The translations under genes and the position numbers were made by a program. A stretch of DNA of 64,000 nt from Thermohalobaculum sediminis. Its GTDB lineage: Bacteria; Pseudomonadota; Alphaproteobacteria; Rhodobacterales; Rhodobacteraceae. The DNA is taken from the NCBI RefSeq assembly GCF_023487995.1, contig NZ_JAMFKN010000002.1:186001-250000 (forward strand), written 5' to 3'. Within the stretch, counting starts at the first letter, position 1; every line of letters starts with the position of its first letter. The notes under the pieces are model-generated. The model had not been told where the DNA came from, did no database searches, and saw nothing but the letters and a program-made list of their open reading frames with translations. Shown here one piece after another: positions 36,205-46,095 of this stretch.

Positions 36205-39200
36205 ATGAGCATCAACGCCGCGATCACGCATCGCACGACCTACCGCTACGACCGGCGGATCACGCTGGGGCCGCAGGTCATCCGCCTTCGGCCGGCGCCG
36301 CATTCGCGGACGAAGATCCTCGCCTTCAGCCAGAAGATCACCCCCGAGCCGCATTTCATCAACTGGCAGCAGGATCCCTTCGGCAACTACCTTGCCCGCG
36401 TCGTGTTCCCCGAGAAGGTCGACCACTTCGAGGTGACGGTGGACCTCGTGGCCGACATGGCGGCGGTGAACCCCTTCGACTTCTTTCTCGAGGACAGCGC
36501 TTTCCACTTCCCCTTCGCCTATGAGGAGGAGACGCGCAAGGATCTCGCCCCCTACCTGGAAACCGCTCCGCAGGGCCCGCGTTTCGAGGCGCTGCTCGCC
36601 TCGATCCCGCGCGCGCGCCAGCAGACGGTCGATTTCCTCGTGGACGTGAACCAGCGCGTGCAGGCGGCGGTCGGCTACACCATCCGCATGGAGCCGGGCG
36701 TGCAGACGCCCGAGCAGACGCTGGAAAAGGGCACCGGTTCGTGCCGCGATTCCGGCTGGCTGATGGTGCACCTGATGCGCCGGCTCGGCCTCGCGGCGCG
36801 CTTCGTGTCGGGCTACCTCATCCAGCTCACGCCCGACGTGAAGGCGATCGACGGACCCAGCGGGCCGGCCGCCGATTTCACCGACCTGCACGCCTGGTGC
36901 GAAGTCTATGCGCCCGGCGCGGGGTGGATCGGGCTCGACCCGACGTCGGGGCTGTTCGCGGGCGAGGGGCACATCCCGCTCGCCGCCACGCCCAGCCCGA
37001 AATCGGCAGCACCGATCTCGGGCATGCTGGAGAAATGCGAGGTCGCCTTCGACCACCAGATGGAGGTCCGCCGCGTGCGCGAGGAGCCGCGCGTGACCTT
37101 CCCCTTCACCGACGAGCACTGGGCGCGGATCGACGCGGCCGGGCAGGCGGTGGACGCGATGCTGTCCGAGGGCGACGTGCGCCTGACGATGGGGGGCGAG
37201 CCCACCTTCGTCTCGGCCCATGACCGCGACGCCGACGAGTGGAACACAGCGGCCGTGGGTCCCACCAAGCGCGATCATGCCGACCGGCTGATCCGGCGGC
37301 TGCGCGACGCCTTCGCGCCCGGTGGCGTGCTGCATTACGGCCAGGGCAAGTGGTATCCGGGCGAGCAGTTGCCGCGCTGGGCCTTCGCGCTCTACTGGCG
37401 GCGCGACGGGGTGCGGCTGTGGCACGACCCGGAGCTGATCGCGCCCGAGGGCGCAACGGGCGCGGGCATCGCCGAGGCCGAGCGCTTCGCCGCCGCGCTG
37501 GCGGGTGCGCTCGACCTGCCGCCCGACGCGCCGGAACCCGCGTACGAGGACCCGATCACCTATGTGCTGCAGGAGAGCCGCCTGCCGGTGAACCTCGATC
37601 CCGCCTCGAACCGCCTCGACGACCCACTCGAGCGCCGGCAGATGGCCGCGGCCTTCGAGCGGGGGCTGGGCCAGCCCACTTGCATGGTGATCCCCTGCCA
37701 GCTTGCCATGAGCCAGGCGGCGGAGCGCGGGCCGCGCCGGCGCTATCGCTGGGCGACCGAGAAGTGGAGGACCCGGCGCGGGCGGCTCTATCTGGCGCCG
37801 GGCGACAGCTCGGCCGGCTACCGGCTGCCGCTGACCTCGCTGCCGTTCCTTGGCGAGGGCGATTACCCCTTCCTGTTCCAGCGCGACCCCTTCGCGGCGC
37901 GCCCCGAATTGCCCGTCACCTCGATCCGGATGCAGGAGCGTGGCGATGCCGGCGCGCCGGGCCCCGAGCCGCAGCGCCCTGGCGAGGGCGCGCGCTACTG
38001 GGACGCCCCCGCAGGCGGGGCGTGGGTCAACGTGGGCGCCCCCGCGCTGCCGCCCGACCCGGCCCGCGCGATTCACACCGAATTCGTGCGCACCGCCGTG
38101 ACGGTCGAGCCGCGCGACGGCAAGCTGTGCGTCTTCCTGCCGCCGGTGCCTAACGCCGAGGCCTATATCGACCTGATCGCCGCCATCGAGGAGGCCGCGG
38201 CCGAGACCGGGCAGCCGGTGCATCTCGACGGCTACGCGCCGCCCTTCGACCCGCGGCTCAACGTCATCAAGGCCACCCCCGACCCCGGCGTGATCGAGGT
38301 GAACATCCACCCCGCCACCAGCTGGGCCGAGCAGTGCCGCGTGACCGACACGCTCTACGACGCCGCGCGCCATGCCGGGCTCGACACGGTCAAGTTCCTG
38401 CATGACGGGCGGATGGTGGGCTCGGGCGGCGGCAATCACATCGTCGTCGGCGGCGCGAGCCCCGAGGACAGCCCGTTCCTGCGCCGGCCCGACCTTCTGG
38501 CCAGCCTGATCCGCTACTGGCAGCGGCATCCCTCGCTCAGCTACCTGTTCTCGGGCGTGTTCATCGGGCCCACCAGCCAGGCGCCGCGCATCGACGAGGC
38601 GCGGCAGGACGTGCTCTACGAACTCGAGATCGCGCTCGGCCAGGTGCCGGGGCCCGAGGGCGCGCCGCCGCCCTGGCTGGTGGACCGCATCTTCCGCGAC
38701 CTGATGACGGACCTGACCGGCAACACCCACCGCGCCGAGATCTGCATCGACAAGCTCTACTCGCCCGACGGGCCCACGGGACGGCTGGGGCTCGTGGAGT
38801 TCCGCGCCTTCGAGATGCCGCCCCACCCGCGCATGGCGATGGCGCAGGCGCTGGTGCTGCGCGCGCTGATCGCCTGGTTCTGGCGCCAGCCCTTCACCCG
38901 GCCCCCCGTGCGCTGGGGCACGGCGCTGCACGACCGCTTCATGCTGCCGCACCATGTCTGGCAGGACTTCCTCGACGTGCTGGCGGACCTGTCGGGCGGC
39001 CTCGGCATCCATTTCGACCCCGAATGGTTCAAGGCGCAGTTCGAGTTCCGATTCCCGCTTTTGGGCGACGTGCGCCACCGCGGCGTCGGGCTGGAATTGC
39101 GCGCCGCGCTCGAGCCCTGGCACGTGCTGGGCGAGACCGGGGCGATCGGGGGGACGGCACGCTATGTCGACAGCTCGCTCGAACGGGTGCAGCTGCGGGT

Positions 39201-39594
39201 CGAGGGCGACCTCGCGGGGCGCTACAGGGTGCTCTGCAACGGCCTCGACGTGCCGCTGACGCCAACCGACCGCGCCGACGAGCATGTCGCGGGCATCCGC
39301 TTCCGCGCCTGGCGCCCGGCGCAGTGCCTGCACCCGACCATCGGGGTGCATGCGCCGCTGACGTTCGATCTATGGGACACGTGGTCGGGGCGGTCGCTGG
39401 GCGGCTGCGTCTATCGAGTGGCTCATCCCGGCGGGCGCAGCTTCGAGACGCAGCCGGTGAACGACCTCGAGGCCGAAGGGCGGCGGATGGCGCGGTTCGA
39501 GGCGATGGGCCACCGGCCGGGGCAGGTCTGGCCGAGGGCGCCGCGCCTGTCGCCCGAGTTCCCGCTGACGCTGGACCTTAGGCTTCAGGCCTGA
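36205..39594 (+). CDS. Transglutaminase-like/DUF2126 large protein
   Basis: A 1,129-residue protein. Residues about 1-85 are the bacterial transglutaminase N-terminal domain; the papain-like core (about 130-260) keeps the triad Cys180 ([12 protein letters not shown]), His ([12 protein letters not shown]) and Asp (GLDPTSG). The remainder (about 300-1129) is DUF2126, a large domain predicted to be an amide/peptide ligase. GAGGTGGGG precedes the ATG. It heads a three-gene operon with a circularly permuted ATP-grasp/alpha-E protein and a second transglutaminase; comparative genomics has proposed that such sets make or modify peptides. No signal peptide, so it is cytoplasmic. Confidence 0.92.
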   Translation: MSINAAITHRTTYRYDRRITLGPQVIRLRPAPHSRTKILAFSQKITPEPHFINWQQDPFGNYLARVVFPEKVDHFEVTVDLVADMAAVNPFDFFLEDSAFHFPFAYEEETRKDLAPYLETAPQGPRFEALLASIPRARQQTVDFLVDVNQRVQAAVGYTIRMEPGVQTPEQTLEKGTGSCRDSGWLMVHLMRRLGLAARFVSGYLIQLTPDVKAIDGPSGPAADFTDLHAWCEVYAPGAGWIGLDPTSGLFAGEGHIPLAATPSPKSAAPISGMLEKCEVAFDHQMEVRRVREEPRVTFPFTDEHWARIDAAGQAVDAMLSEGDVRLTMGGEPTFVSAHDRDADEWNTAAVGPTKRDHADRLIRRLRDAFAPGGVLHYGQGKWYPGEQLPRWAFALYWRRDGVRLWHDPELIAPEGATGAGIAEAERFAAALAGALDLPPDAPEPAYEDPITYVLQESRLPVNLDPASNRLDDPLERRQMAAAFERGLGQPTCMVIPCQLAMSQAAERGPRRRYRWATEKWRTRRGRLYLAPGDSSAGYRLPLTSLPFLGEGDYPFLFQRDPFAARPELPVTSIRMQERGDAGAPGPEPQRPGEGARYWDAPAGGAWVNVGAPALPPDPARAIHTEFVRTAVTVEPRDGKLCVFLPPVPNAEAYIDLIAAIEEAAAETGQPVHLDGYAPPFDPRLNVIKATPDPGVIEVNIHPATSWAEQCRVTDTLYDAARHAGLDTVKFLHDGRMVGSGGGNHIVVGGASPEDSPFLRRPDLLASLIRYWQRHPSLSYLFSGVFIGPTSQAPRIDEARQDVLYELEIALGQVPGPEGAPPPWLVDRIFRDLMTDLTGNTHRAEICIDKLYSPDGPTGRLGLVEFRAFEMPPHPRMAMAQALVLRALIAWFWRQPFTRPPVRWGTALHDRFMLPHHVWQDFLDVLADLSGGLGIHFDPEWFKAQFEFRFPLLGDVRHRGVGLELRAALEPWHVLGETGAIGGTARYVDSSLERVQLRVEGDLAGRYRVLCNGLDVPLTPTDRADEHVAGIRFRAWRPAQCLHPTIGVHAPLTFDLWDTWSGRSLGGCVYRVAHPGGRSFETQPVNDLEAEGRRMARFEAMGHRPGQVWPRAPRLSPEFPLTLDLRLQA

Positions 39595-39647
39595 GAAAGT
39601 CGCCGCGGGCCGCGGCGAGGCGCGCGGCAGGGCAGGGTGAGGGTGGC

Positions 39648-42206
39648 ATGGCCGAAGGCGCGCGTGCGGCGGGCGGGGGAAAGGCTGAGGCGGCGCTGCA
39701 AGGCGCCGCGGCCTATCTGCCCTTTGCCGGGCGGCACGACGAGGGCTTCGACGCCGCCGGCCGGGTGCGTCCGCACTGGGCCCGGCTCGCGGGCTGGATC
39801 GACGAGGCGGGCCCGCGCGCGGTCGAGGCCGCGGCGCGCGAGCTGGCGCGGCTCAGGGACGAATCCGGCATCGCCTTCACCTCGCGCGCGGCGCCCCTGG
39901 CGCCCGACGCCGCCGACCCCGTCCCGGTGGTCCTGTCTGCCGCCGACTGGGCGGCGCTGGAACTGGGGCTCGCGCAGCGCGCGCGGCTTGCCGAGGCGGT
40001 GATCGCCGACATCTACGGGCCCCGTGCGACGCTGCGCGAGGGGCTGATCCCGCCGGGTCTGGTGTTCGGCTCGGACGCCTTCGCGGCACATGCGGCGGGC
40101 TGGGAGACGCCACCGGCCCGCTTCACGCTGGTCTACGAGGCAGATGTCGCACGCGGCGCGGACGGGCGGTGGATGATCCTCGCCGACCGGCTCGACGCGC
40201 CACTGGGCGACGGCTGGCTCATCGCCAACCGCATCGCCACAAGCCAGGCGCTGGCCGAGCCCTTCGTCGACTTCGGCGTGCGCCGGCTGGCGAGCCATTT
40301 CGCGCGCTTCCAGGACCTGCTCGACAGCATTACCGGCTGGGAGGGACGCCTTGCGCTGCTGACCGGGGGCGAGGGCGACCCCCGCTACTTCAGCCACGCC
40401 TATCTCGCGCGCTATCTCAACGCCACGCTGGTCGAGCCCGCCGATCTCACGGTGCGCGAGGGCGCGGCCTTCCTCAAGACGCTGGACGGGCTCAAGAAGG
40501 TCGATGTCCTGCTGCGCGGCGTCCCGGACCGGCGGATCGACGCGCTGCACCGCCCGCGCAGCGCGGCACCCGGGGCGCCCGCGCTGACCGTCGCGGCCCG
40601 CGGGGGCGGGCTGGTGATGGGCAACGCCATCGGCACCGCGGTGATGGCCTACCGCGCGCTCGCGCCCTATGCTCATGTGCTGTGCGAGCGGCTGCTGGGC
40701 GAGCCCCTGATGATCGCCGACGCGCCCTGCCTGTGGCTGGGCGATGCGGCGGCGCGCGCGCAGGTTCTGGACGAGCTGCCCTTCTGGCGGATCGAGCCGC
40801 TCACCGGCGGCGCCAGCCCCGACCGGCCGCCCGCGCTGCCCGATGACCCCGCGGCGCCGCTGACGGGCGAGCGGCGCGACCGCCTCGCGCGCGATCTCGA
40901 GCGGACGGGCGAGGCCTTCGCGGCGGTGGCGACGCCACCCCTGGCCACCTCGCCGGTCTGGAGCGGTGGCCGCCTCGCGCCCCGCGAATGGATGATGCGC
41001 GCCTTCGCGAACTGGACGGGCGAGGCATGGAGCGTCGCCCCCGGCGGCGTCGCCGCAACGGTCGAGCCCGGCTGCCCGCCGCCGGCGCTGGGCTTCGGCA
41101 AGGATGTCTGGGTACTGCCCGATCCCGCGGCCCCGGCGCCCGACGAGCCCGGCAGCCTGCTGGCGGCGCGCCTGGCCGAGGGACATCTGCGCCGCACCGG
41201 GCGCGACCTCCTGAGCCGCGTCGCGGACGAGGTGTTCTGGCTGGGCCGCAACGCCGAGCGCGCCGAGTCGGTGCTGCGCATCCTCAGCGTCTGCCTACGC
41301 CGCTATCTCTCGGGCAACCGGATCGACGCCGACCCGGGGGCGCTGGCCGAACTGCTCGCCATCCACGCCCGGGGCGACGACCGCCCGCCCTCGGCCGCGC
41401 GGCTGCGCGAGACCATGCTGCGGCTTGCCTGCGACCCCGACGAGCCCGAAGGGCTGGTCCCGACGCTCGGCGCCCTGCGCTCGGGCGCGGTGCGGGCGCG
41501 GATGTCGATCTCCGAGGAAAGCTGGCGCTACATCGACCGGCTCAGCGCCGATCCGCGCTGGCGGGCGAAGCTCGATTTCCGCGCCTCGGGCGAGATCGCG
41601 CGGCTCATCGAGGACGCGCTGCGCTCGCTCGCGGCCTTCGCGGGCTCGGCGCAGGAGAACCTGACCCGCAACTTCGCCTGGCGCTTCCTCGAGATGGGCC
41701 GCCGGATCGAGCGTGGCACCCAGATCGCCCGGGTGGTCAGCCGCATCGCGGGGCACCAGCGCGCGCATGAGGAGAGCTTCCTTCGGGCGCTGCTCACCTA
41801 TTCGGACTCGGCCTCGGCCTACCGCACGCGCTACATGATGGTGCCGACGCCCGCCGCGGTGATGGACCTGCTGATCCTCGACGAGACGAATCCCCGCGCG
41901 CTCGCCTTCCAGCTCGTGCAGCTCGAGGCAGTGCTGGCGCTGCTGCCCTCGGACAGCCCCTATCGGCGGCCCGAGCACCGCCGCGCGCTCGCGCTGCTGA
42001 CGGAGCTGAGGCTGATCGAGGCGGATCGACTGGTGGCGACGGGGCCGGATGGTGGCGGCAGCGCGCGCCCGGCCCTCGCCGCGCTGATGGCGCGCTGCAG
42101 GGCCGACCTCGCCGAGATCTCGGACGCCCTAGCGCGCGCCTATTTCGCCCATGCCGAGGCCCCTGTGGCGCTGGTGAGCCAGGGCCGTTCGGGAGAGACG
42201 CGATGA
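39648..42206 (+). CDS. Circularly permuted ATP-grasp/alpha-E domain protein
   Basis: An 852-residue fusion. The N-terminal part (about 1-490) is a circularly permuted ATP-grasp domain (DUF404/DUF407 type; segments GLVFGSDAFAAHAAGW, WMILADRLDAPLGDGW, GLVMGNAIGTAVM), and the C-terminal part (about 520-840) is the alpha-helical alpha-E domain (DEVFWLGRNAERAESVLR). In many genomes these are separate genes. The stop overlaps the next gene by four bases (ATGA). ATP-dependent ligation of peptide or amino-acid substrates is predicted, not shown. Confidence 0.92.
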   Translation: MAEGARAAGGGKAEAALQGAAAYLPFAGRHDEGFDAAGRVRPHWARLAGWIDEAGPRAVEAAARELARLRDESGIAFTSRAAPLAPDAADPVPVVLSAADWAALELGLAQRARLAEAVIADIYGPRATLREGLIPPGLVFGSDAFAAHAAGWETPPARFTLVYEADVARGADGRWMILADRLDAPLGDGWLIANRIATSQALAEPFVDFGVRRLASHFARFQDLLDSITGWEGRLALLTGGEGDPRYFSHAYLARYLNATLVEPADLTVREGAAFLKTLDGLKKVDVLLRGVPDRRIDALHRPRSAAPGAPALTVAARGGGLVMGNAIGTAVMAYRALAPYAHVLCERLLGEPLMIADAPCLWLGDAAARAQVLDELPFWRIEPLTGGASPDRPPALPDDPAAPLTGERRDRLARDLERTGEAFAAVATPPLATSPVWSGGRLAPREWMMRAFANWTGEAWSVAPGGVAATVEPGCPPPALGFGKDVWVLPDPAAPAPDEPGSLLAARLAEGHLRRTGRDLLSRVADEVFWLGRNAERAESVLRILSVCLRRYLSGNRIDADPGALAELLAIHARGDDRPPSAARLRETMLRLACDPDEPEGLVPTLGALRSGAVRARMSISEESWRYIDRLSADPRWRAKLDFRASGEIARLIEDALRSLAAFAGSAQENLTRNFAWRFLEMGRRIERGTQIARVVSRIAGHQRAHEESFLRALLTYSDSASAYRTRYMMVPTPAAVMDLLILDETNPRALAFQLVQLEAVLALLPSDSPYRRPEHRRALALLTELRLIEADRLVATGPDGGGSARPALAALMARCRADLAEISDALARAYFAHAEAPVALVSQGRSGETR

Positions 42207-43084
42207 TCTACGAGGTCACCCACCGCACGGTCTACGACTATGCCGAGGCTGCGGCCTTCTCGCAGCACCTGCTGCGGCTGACCCCGCGCGAGACGGGCGA
42301 TCAGCGCGTGCTCGAGAGCCGCATCACGGTCGACCCTCGGCCCGATGCCCTGCAGCCCGAGCGCGACATGTTCGGCAACCTCGCCCATGCCGCGACCGTG
42401 AGCCGCCCGCACGGCCGGCTCGAGATCCTCGCCGTCAGCAGGGTCGAGCGGCAGGCGCCGTCGCAGTTCATCTTCGAGGCCTCGTCGCCATGGGAGGACG
42501 TGCGCGCCCGCGCGACCGGCGCGGCGGCGGGCCCCGCCCCGGCCGAGGTCGCGCCTTTCGCGTTCCCGACCGCGCTCACCGCCGCCTCGCCCGCCATCGA
42601 GGACTGGGCGCGCGCCTGCTTCGCGCCCGGCCGCCCGGTTCTCACGGCGGCGGCGGCGCTCTCGGCCCGCATCCACGCCGAGTTCGACTACATCCCCGGT
42701 GCGACCGGCGCCGACACCCTGCCGGCCGAGAGCTTCGAGGCCAGGCACGGCGTCTGCCAGGATTTCGCGCATGTGATGCTGGCGGCGCTGCGCGCGCACC
42801 GGGTGCCGGCGCGCTACGTCTCGGGCTACCTGCGGACCATCCCGCCCGAGGGGCAGCCGCGGCTTGCCGGGGCCGATGCCAGTCACGCCTGGGTCGCGGT
42901 ATGGGACCCCGTGTTCGACTGGGTCGAGTTCGACCCCACCAACGACCTCGTCCCCGGCGAGGACCATGTCACGCTGGCCTGGGGGCGGGACTATGCCGAT
43001 GTCAGCCCGGTCTCGGGCTTCGTCGTCGGCGCTGGCGCTCAGCGCCTCACGGTCGGTGTTGACGTGGCGCCCGTTCCGGGGTGA
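42203..43084 (+). CDS. Transglutaminase-like cysteine protease/ligase
   Basis: A 293-residue protein with the bacterial transglutaminase N-terminal domain (about 1-80) and a papain-like core holding Cys185 (RHGVCQDFAHVM), His in DASHAWVAV and Asp in EFDPTNDL. It is smaller than its paralogue at the head of the operon and lacks DUF2126. The ATG overlaps the stop of the ATP-grasp gene. It may hydrolyse or transfer the product made by its partners. The proteasome-like (Anbu) gene that often completes this cluster is not in the window. Confidence 0.92.
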   Translation: MIYEVTHRTVYDYAEAAAFSQHLLRLTPRETGDQRVLESRITVDPRPDALQPERDMFGNLAHAATVSRPHGRLEILAVSRVERQAPSQFIFEASSPWEDVRARATGAAAGPAPAEVAPFAFPTALTAASPAIEDWARACFAPGRPVLTAAAALSARIHAEFDYIPGATGADTLPAESFEARHGVCQDFAHVMLAALRAHRVPARYVSGYLRTIPPEGQPRLAGADASHAWVAVWDPVFDWVEFDPTNDLVPGEDHVTLAWGRDYADVSPVSGFVVGAGAQRLTVGVDVAPVPG

Positions 43085-43136
43085 TTGATGTCGGGCTCCG
43101 CCGCATTCCCGGCGGCGTCATCGAAGGCCGCCCGCC

Positions 43137-44051
43137 ATGCCCGCCGACACCATCGCCGCCGCTGCAACCGGGGCGCGTCCCGCGCTGCTCTGGTTCGCGA
43201 TGGTCGCGATCGGCGCGGCCTGGGGTTCGACGCAGCTTCTCTCGAAGATCGGCATGGCGGCCGGGCATCACCCGATCGGCGTGACCTTCTGGCAGGCGGT
43301 GATCGGGCTTGCGATCATCACCGCGGCGATGCGGCTCTCGGGCCGGCGCCTGCCGCTGGGGCGGGGGCATCTGGTGTTCTACGCGGTCTGCGGGTTGCTG
43401 GGAACGGCGCTGCCCTCGACGCTCAGCTACGAGGGGATCAGGCACCTGCCGGTGGGCGTGCAGTCGATCGTGCTCTCGACCGTGCCGATGATGACGCTGG
43501 TCCTGGCCCTTCCGCTGCGTGTCGAGCGGGCCGAGCCCGCGCGGGTCGCGGGGCTCGGGCTGGGCCTTGCCGCGATGCTGCTGCTGGTGGGCCCCGAGGC
43601 GAGCCTCCCCGACCCCGCGCAGGCCGCCTGGGTGGCGCTGCCGGTGATGGTGGCGCTGTCCTACTCGGCCGAGAACGTGGTGATCGCGCGCTGGATGCCA
43701 CGCGGGATCGACGCGGTGCAGACCATGTGCGGCCTGCTGTGGGCCGCGGCGATCATGGTGGCGCCGGTGATGCTGGCCGCGGACGCGGTGCCGGACCTGT
43801 CGGGCTTCGGCTGGCGCGAGGGGGCGCTGCTGGGCTCGGCTGTGCTCAATGTCGGCTGCTATCTCGGCTTCGTCTGGCTCATTGCCAACGGGGGCGCGGT
43901 GTTCGCGGCGCAGACGGCCTATGTCGTCACCGGCTCGGGCGTGGCACTCGGCATGCTGGTGCTGGGCGAGCGGCATTCGCCCTACGTCTGGGCGGCGCTC
44001 GCGCTCCTGTTCGCGGGGCTTGCGCTGGTCAGGCCCCGGCGGCGGGCCTGA
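43137..44051 (+). CDS. EamA/DMT-family transporter
   Basis: A 304-residue protein with ten predicted membrane helices in two EamA repeats (about 18-150 and 165-298; [11 protein letters not shown] and [13 protein letters not shown] at equivalent positions). It begins 52 bp after the transglutaminase gene on the same strand and could export a product of that operon, though a readthrough transcript is not proven. Its last 23 bases overlap the end of the convergent ubiG gene. Substrate unknown. Confidence 0.9.
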   Translation: MPADTIAAAATGARPALLWFAMVAIGAAWGSTQLLSKIGMAAGHHPIGVTFWQAVIGLAIITAAMRLSGRRLPLGRGHLVFYAVCGLLGTALPSTLSYEGIRHLPVGVQSIVLSTVPMMTLVLALPLRVERAEPARVAGLGLGLAAMLLLVGPEASLPDPAQAAWVALPVMVALSYSAENVVIARWMPRGIDAVQTMCGLLWAAAIMVAPVMLAADAVPDLSGFGWREGALLGSAVLNVGCYLGFVWLIANGGAVFAAQTAYVVTGSGVALGMLVLGERHSPYVWAALALLFAGLALVRPRRRA

Positions 44052-44781
44052 CGGAGGCGGTGACGTAGTTCACCGTGAGATCCCGCTCCGAGATGCGCCA
44101 TCCCCAGGTCACCGGGTTGAACTGGAAGCCCTTGCGGTCCACCGGCGTGAGGCCCGATCTCGCGATCATGGCGAACAGCTCGTCCGGCGTGATGAACTTG
44201 CGCCAGTCATGCGTGCCGCGCGGCAGCCACCGCATGATCTGCTCGGCGCCGACGATGGCCATGAGGTAGCTCTTGGGGTTCCGGTTGATGGTCGAGCAGA
44301 TCATGATCCCCCCCGGCCGCACCAGCGCGGCGCAGGCGTCGAGATACGCCTGCGGGTCGGGGACATGCTCGACCACCTCCATGTTCAGCACGGCGTCGAA
44401 GCTCTCGCCCGCGGCGGCCAGCTCCTCGGCGGTCGAGACGCGGTAGTCGATGGCAAGGCCCATGCGCTCGGCATGGATCTGGGCCACGGGGATGTTCCGC
44501 GCGGCCGGGTCCACCCCCGTGACGCTGGCGCCGAGTCGGGCCATCGGCTCGGACAGGAGCCCGCCGCCGCAGCCGATGTCGAGGACGCGCAGGCCCTCGA
44601 AGGGGCGCAGCGAGGCCGGGTCGCGGCCGTGCTGCAGGGCGATCTGCTCGACGGCATAGCCCAGCCTGCAGGGGTTCAGCATGTGCAGCGGGCGGAACTT
44701 GCCGTTCGGGTCCCACCACTCGTCGGCCATCGCCTCGAACTTGGCGATCTCGGCGGTATCGACGCTCGCGCTGAGTGCCAT
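44029..44781 (-). CDS. ubiG: Ubiquinone biosynthesis O-methyltransferase
   Basis: A 250-residue SAM-dependent methyltransferase that performs both O-methylations in ubiquinone synthesis. The SAM motif is [20 protein letters not shown] and the family signatures [16 protein letters not shown] and [11 protein letters not shown] are intact. The start at 44781 fits other UbiG proteins. It converges on and overlaps the EamA gene by 23 bases, which is unusual but both reading frames are complete. Confidence 0.95.
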   Translation of the reverse strand: MALSASVDTAEIAKFEAMADEWWDPNGKFRPLHMLNPCRLGYAVEQIALQHGRDPASLRPFEGLRVLDIGCGGGLLSEPMARLGASVTGVDPAARNIPVAQIHAERMGLAIDYRVSTAEELAAAGESFDAVLNMEVVEHVPDPQAYLDACAALVRPGGIMICSTINRNPKSYLMAIVGAEQIMRWLPRGTHDWRKFITPDELFAMIARSGLTPVDRKGFQFNPVTWGWRISERDLTVNYVTASVRPAAGA

Positions 44782-44906
44782 CGGACGCGCTCCCTTTTCG
44801 GCTTGCCTTGCATGGGCCCACCGGCTGACATAGGTCAAGCCCGCGTCTGCCGCCACCGGGCCGGCGGCTGCGTCGCATCGCCACGGCCCGAGGGAGTCGC
44901 CGCCGC

Positions 44907-45866
44907 GTGAACATCCGCCAGAGAGCGCAGGACGAGGCGCGGCTGCACCCGCCGGTCGAGCCGCACACGCGCTTCCATCTCGACGTGGGCGACGGGCACG
45001 AGATCTATGTCGAGATCTCGGGCCGCCGGCAGGGCCCGACGGCGATCGTCCTGCATGGCGGGCCAGGCGCCGGGTCGAGCCCCTTCATGCGCCGCTTCTT
45101 CGACCCCGAGCGCTGGCGCATCGTGATGTTCGACCAGCGCGGCGCGGGGCGCTCGCGTCCGCAGGGCGCACTCGGCGCGAACACCACCTGGCATCTTGTC
45201 GAGGATATCGAGGCGATCCGCGCGCATTTGGGCATCGACCGCTGGCTCGCCTTCGGCGGCTCCTGGGGCTCGACGCTCGCGCTTCTCTATGCCCAGGCCC
45301 ATCCCGAGCGTGTGACCGGGCTGGTGCTGCGCGGCGTGTTCACGCTGACGCGCGCCGAGCTCGACTGGTTCTATGGCGGGGGGGCCGCGCGCTTCTTCCC
45401 CGAGGCCTGGGCGGATTTCGTCCAGCCCATCCCGCCGGCCGAGCGCGACGACCTGATTGGCGCCTATCACCGCCGCCTGACCGGCCCCAGCGAGGCCGAG
45501 CAGCTGCGCTTCGCGCGTCCCTGGGTGCGCTGGGAGACCGCGACGGCGGCACTCCGGCCGGTCGGCACGGGTTTCGTCGACGGCGCCTATGCCCGGGCCT
45601 TCGCCCGGATCGAGTGCCACTATTTCCAGCATGGCGGCTGGCTCGACGACGATCGCCGGATCCTCGCCCGCATGGACCGGATCGCCCGGGTGCCGGGGGT
45701 GGTGGTGCAGGGCCGCTACGATATGATCTGCCCGCCCGCGACCGCGGTGGAGCTCGTCCGCGCCTGGCCCGCCTCGGCGCTCAGGATGGTGGACGACGCG
45801 GGCCACGCACTGTCCGAACCCGGTATCGCCGCCGAACTGGTCCGCGCGACCGATCGTTTCGCCTGA
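44907..45866 (+). CDS. pip: Proline iminopeptidase
   Basis: A 319-residue alpha/beta hydrolase of family S33 that removes N-terminal proline from peptides. The oxyanion motif HGGPGAGSS, the nucleophile elbow [10 protein letters not shown], Asp in GRYDMICPP and His in [11 protein letters not shown] form the catalytic set. The start is a GTG at 44907 with GAGGGAG upstream. It diverges from ubiG. Confidence 0.93.
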   Translation: MNIRQRAQDEARLHPPVEPHTRFHLDVGDGHEIYVEISGRRQGPTAIVLHGGPGAGSSPFMRRFFDPERWRIVMFDQRGAGRSRPQGALGANTTWHLVEDIEAIRAHLGIDRWLAFGGSWGSTLALLYAQAHPERVTGLVLRGVFTLTRAELDWFYGGGAARFFPEAWADFVQPIPPAERDDLIGAYHRRLTGPSEAEQLRFARPWVRWETATAALRPVGTGFVDGAYARAFARIECHYFQHGGWLDDDRRILARMDRIARVPGVVVQGRYDMICPPATAVELVRAWPASALRMVDDAGHALSEPGIAAELVRATDRFA

Positions 45867-45875
45867 CGCGCGCGC

Positions 45876-46012
45876 CCGGCGCGGCATCGCCGCCCCCCAA
45901 GCGGCGCCGGTCCGCCGCGGCATCGCCGACCCATCAGCGGCAAGGGTCCGGCTCGGTATCTCCCCCCCAGCAGCGCGGGTCCGGCGAGGCATCGCCGACC
46001 CACAGTGGCGCG
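45876..46012. repeat. Degenerate 33-36-bp tandem repeat after pip
   Basis: Four imperfect copies of a unit with core GGTCCGGCGCGGCATCGCCGACCC follow the pip stop; the shared GCATCGCC (GTATCTCC in copy three) falls at 45884, 45920, 45956 and 45989, giving periods of 36, 36 and 33. All periods are whole codons, and either strand can be read as 11-12-residue repeats, but no start or ribosome site supports a gene. It lies between pip and the broken FG-GAP gene. Confidence 0.75.
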
Positions 46013-46095
46013 TCGGTTCGAGACACGCCCTGCCCCGTCGCTGCCGCACGCGCTGCGGTCGCCGCGCGCACAGGCCTCGCACCACGGGCGTGCGC

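Noticed and set aside
36118-39351. A very long open frame antisense to the DUF2126 gene (and similar ones antisense to other genes)
   Set aside because: High GC content keeps antisense frames open. The translation has no family motifs and the sense strand is clearly a known protein.
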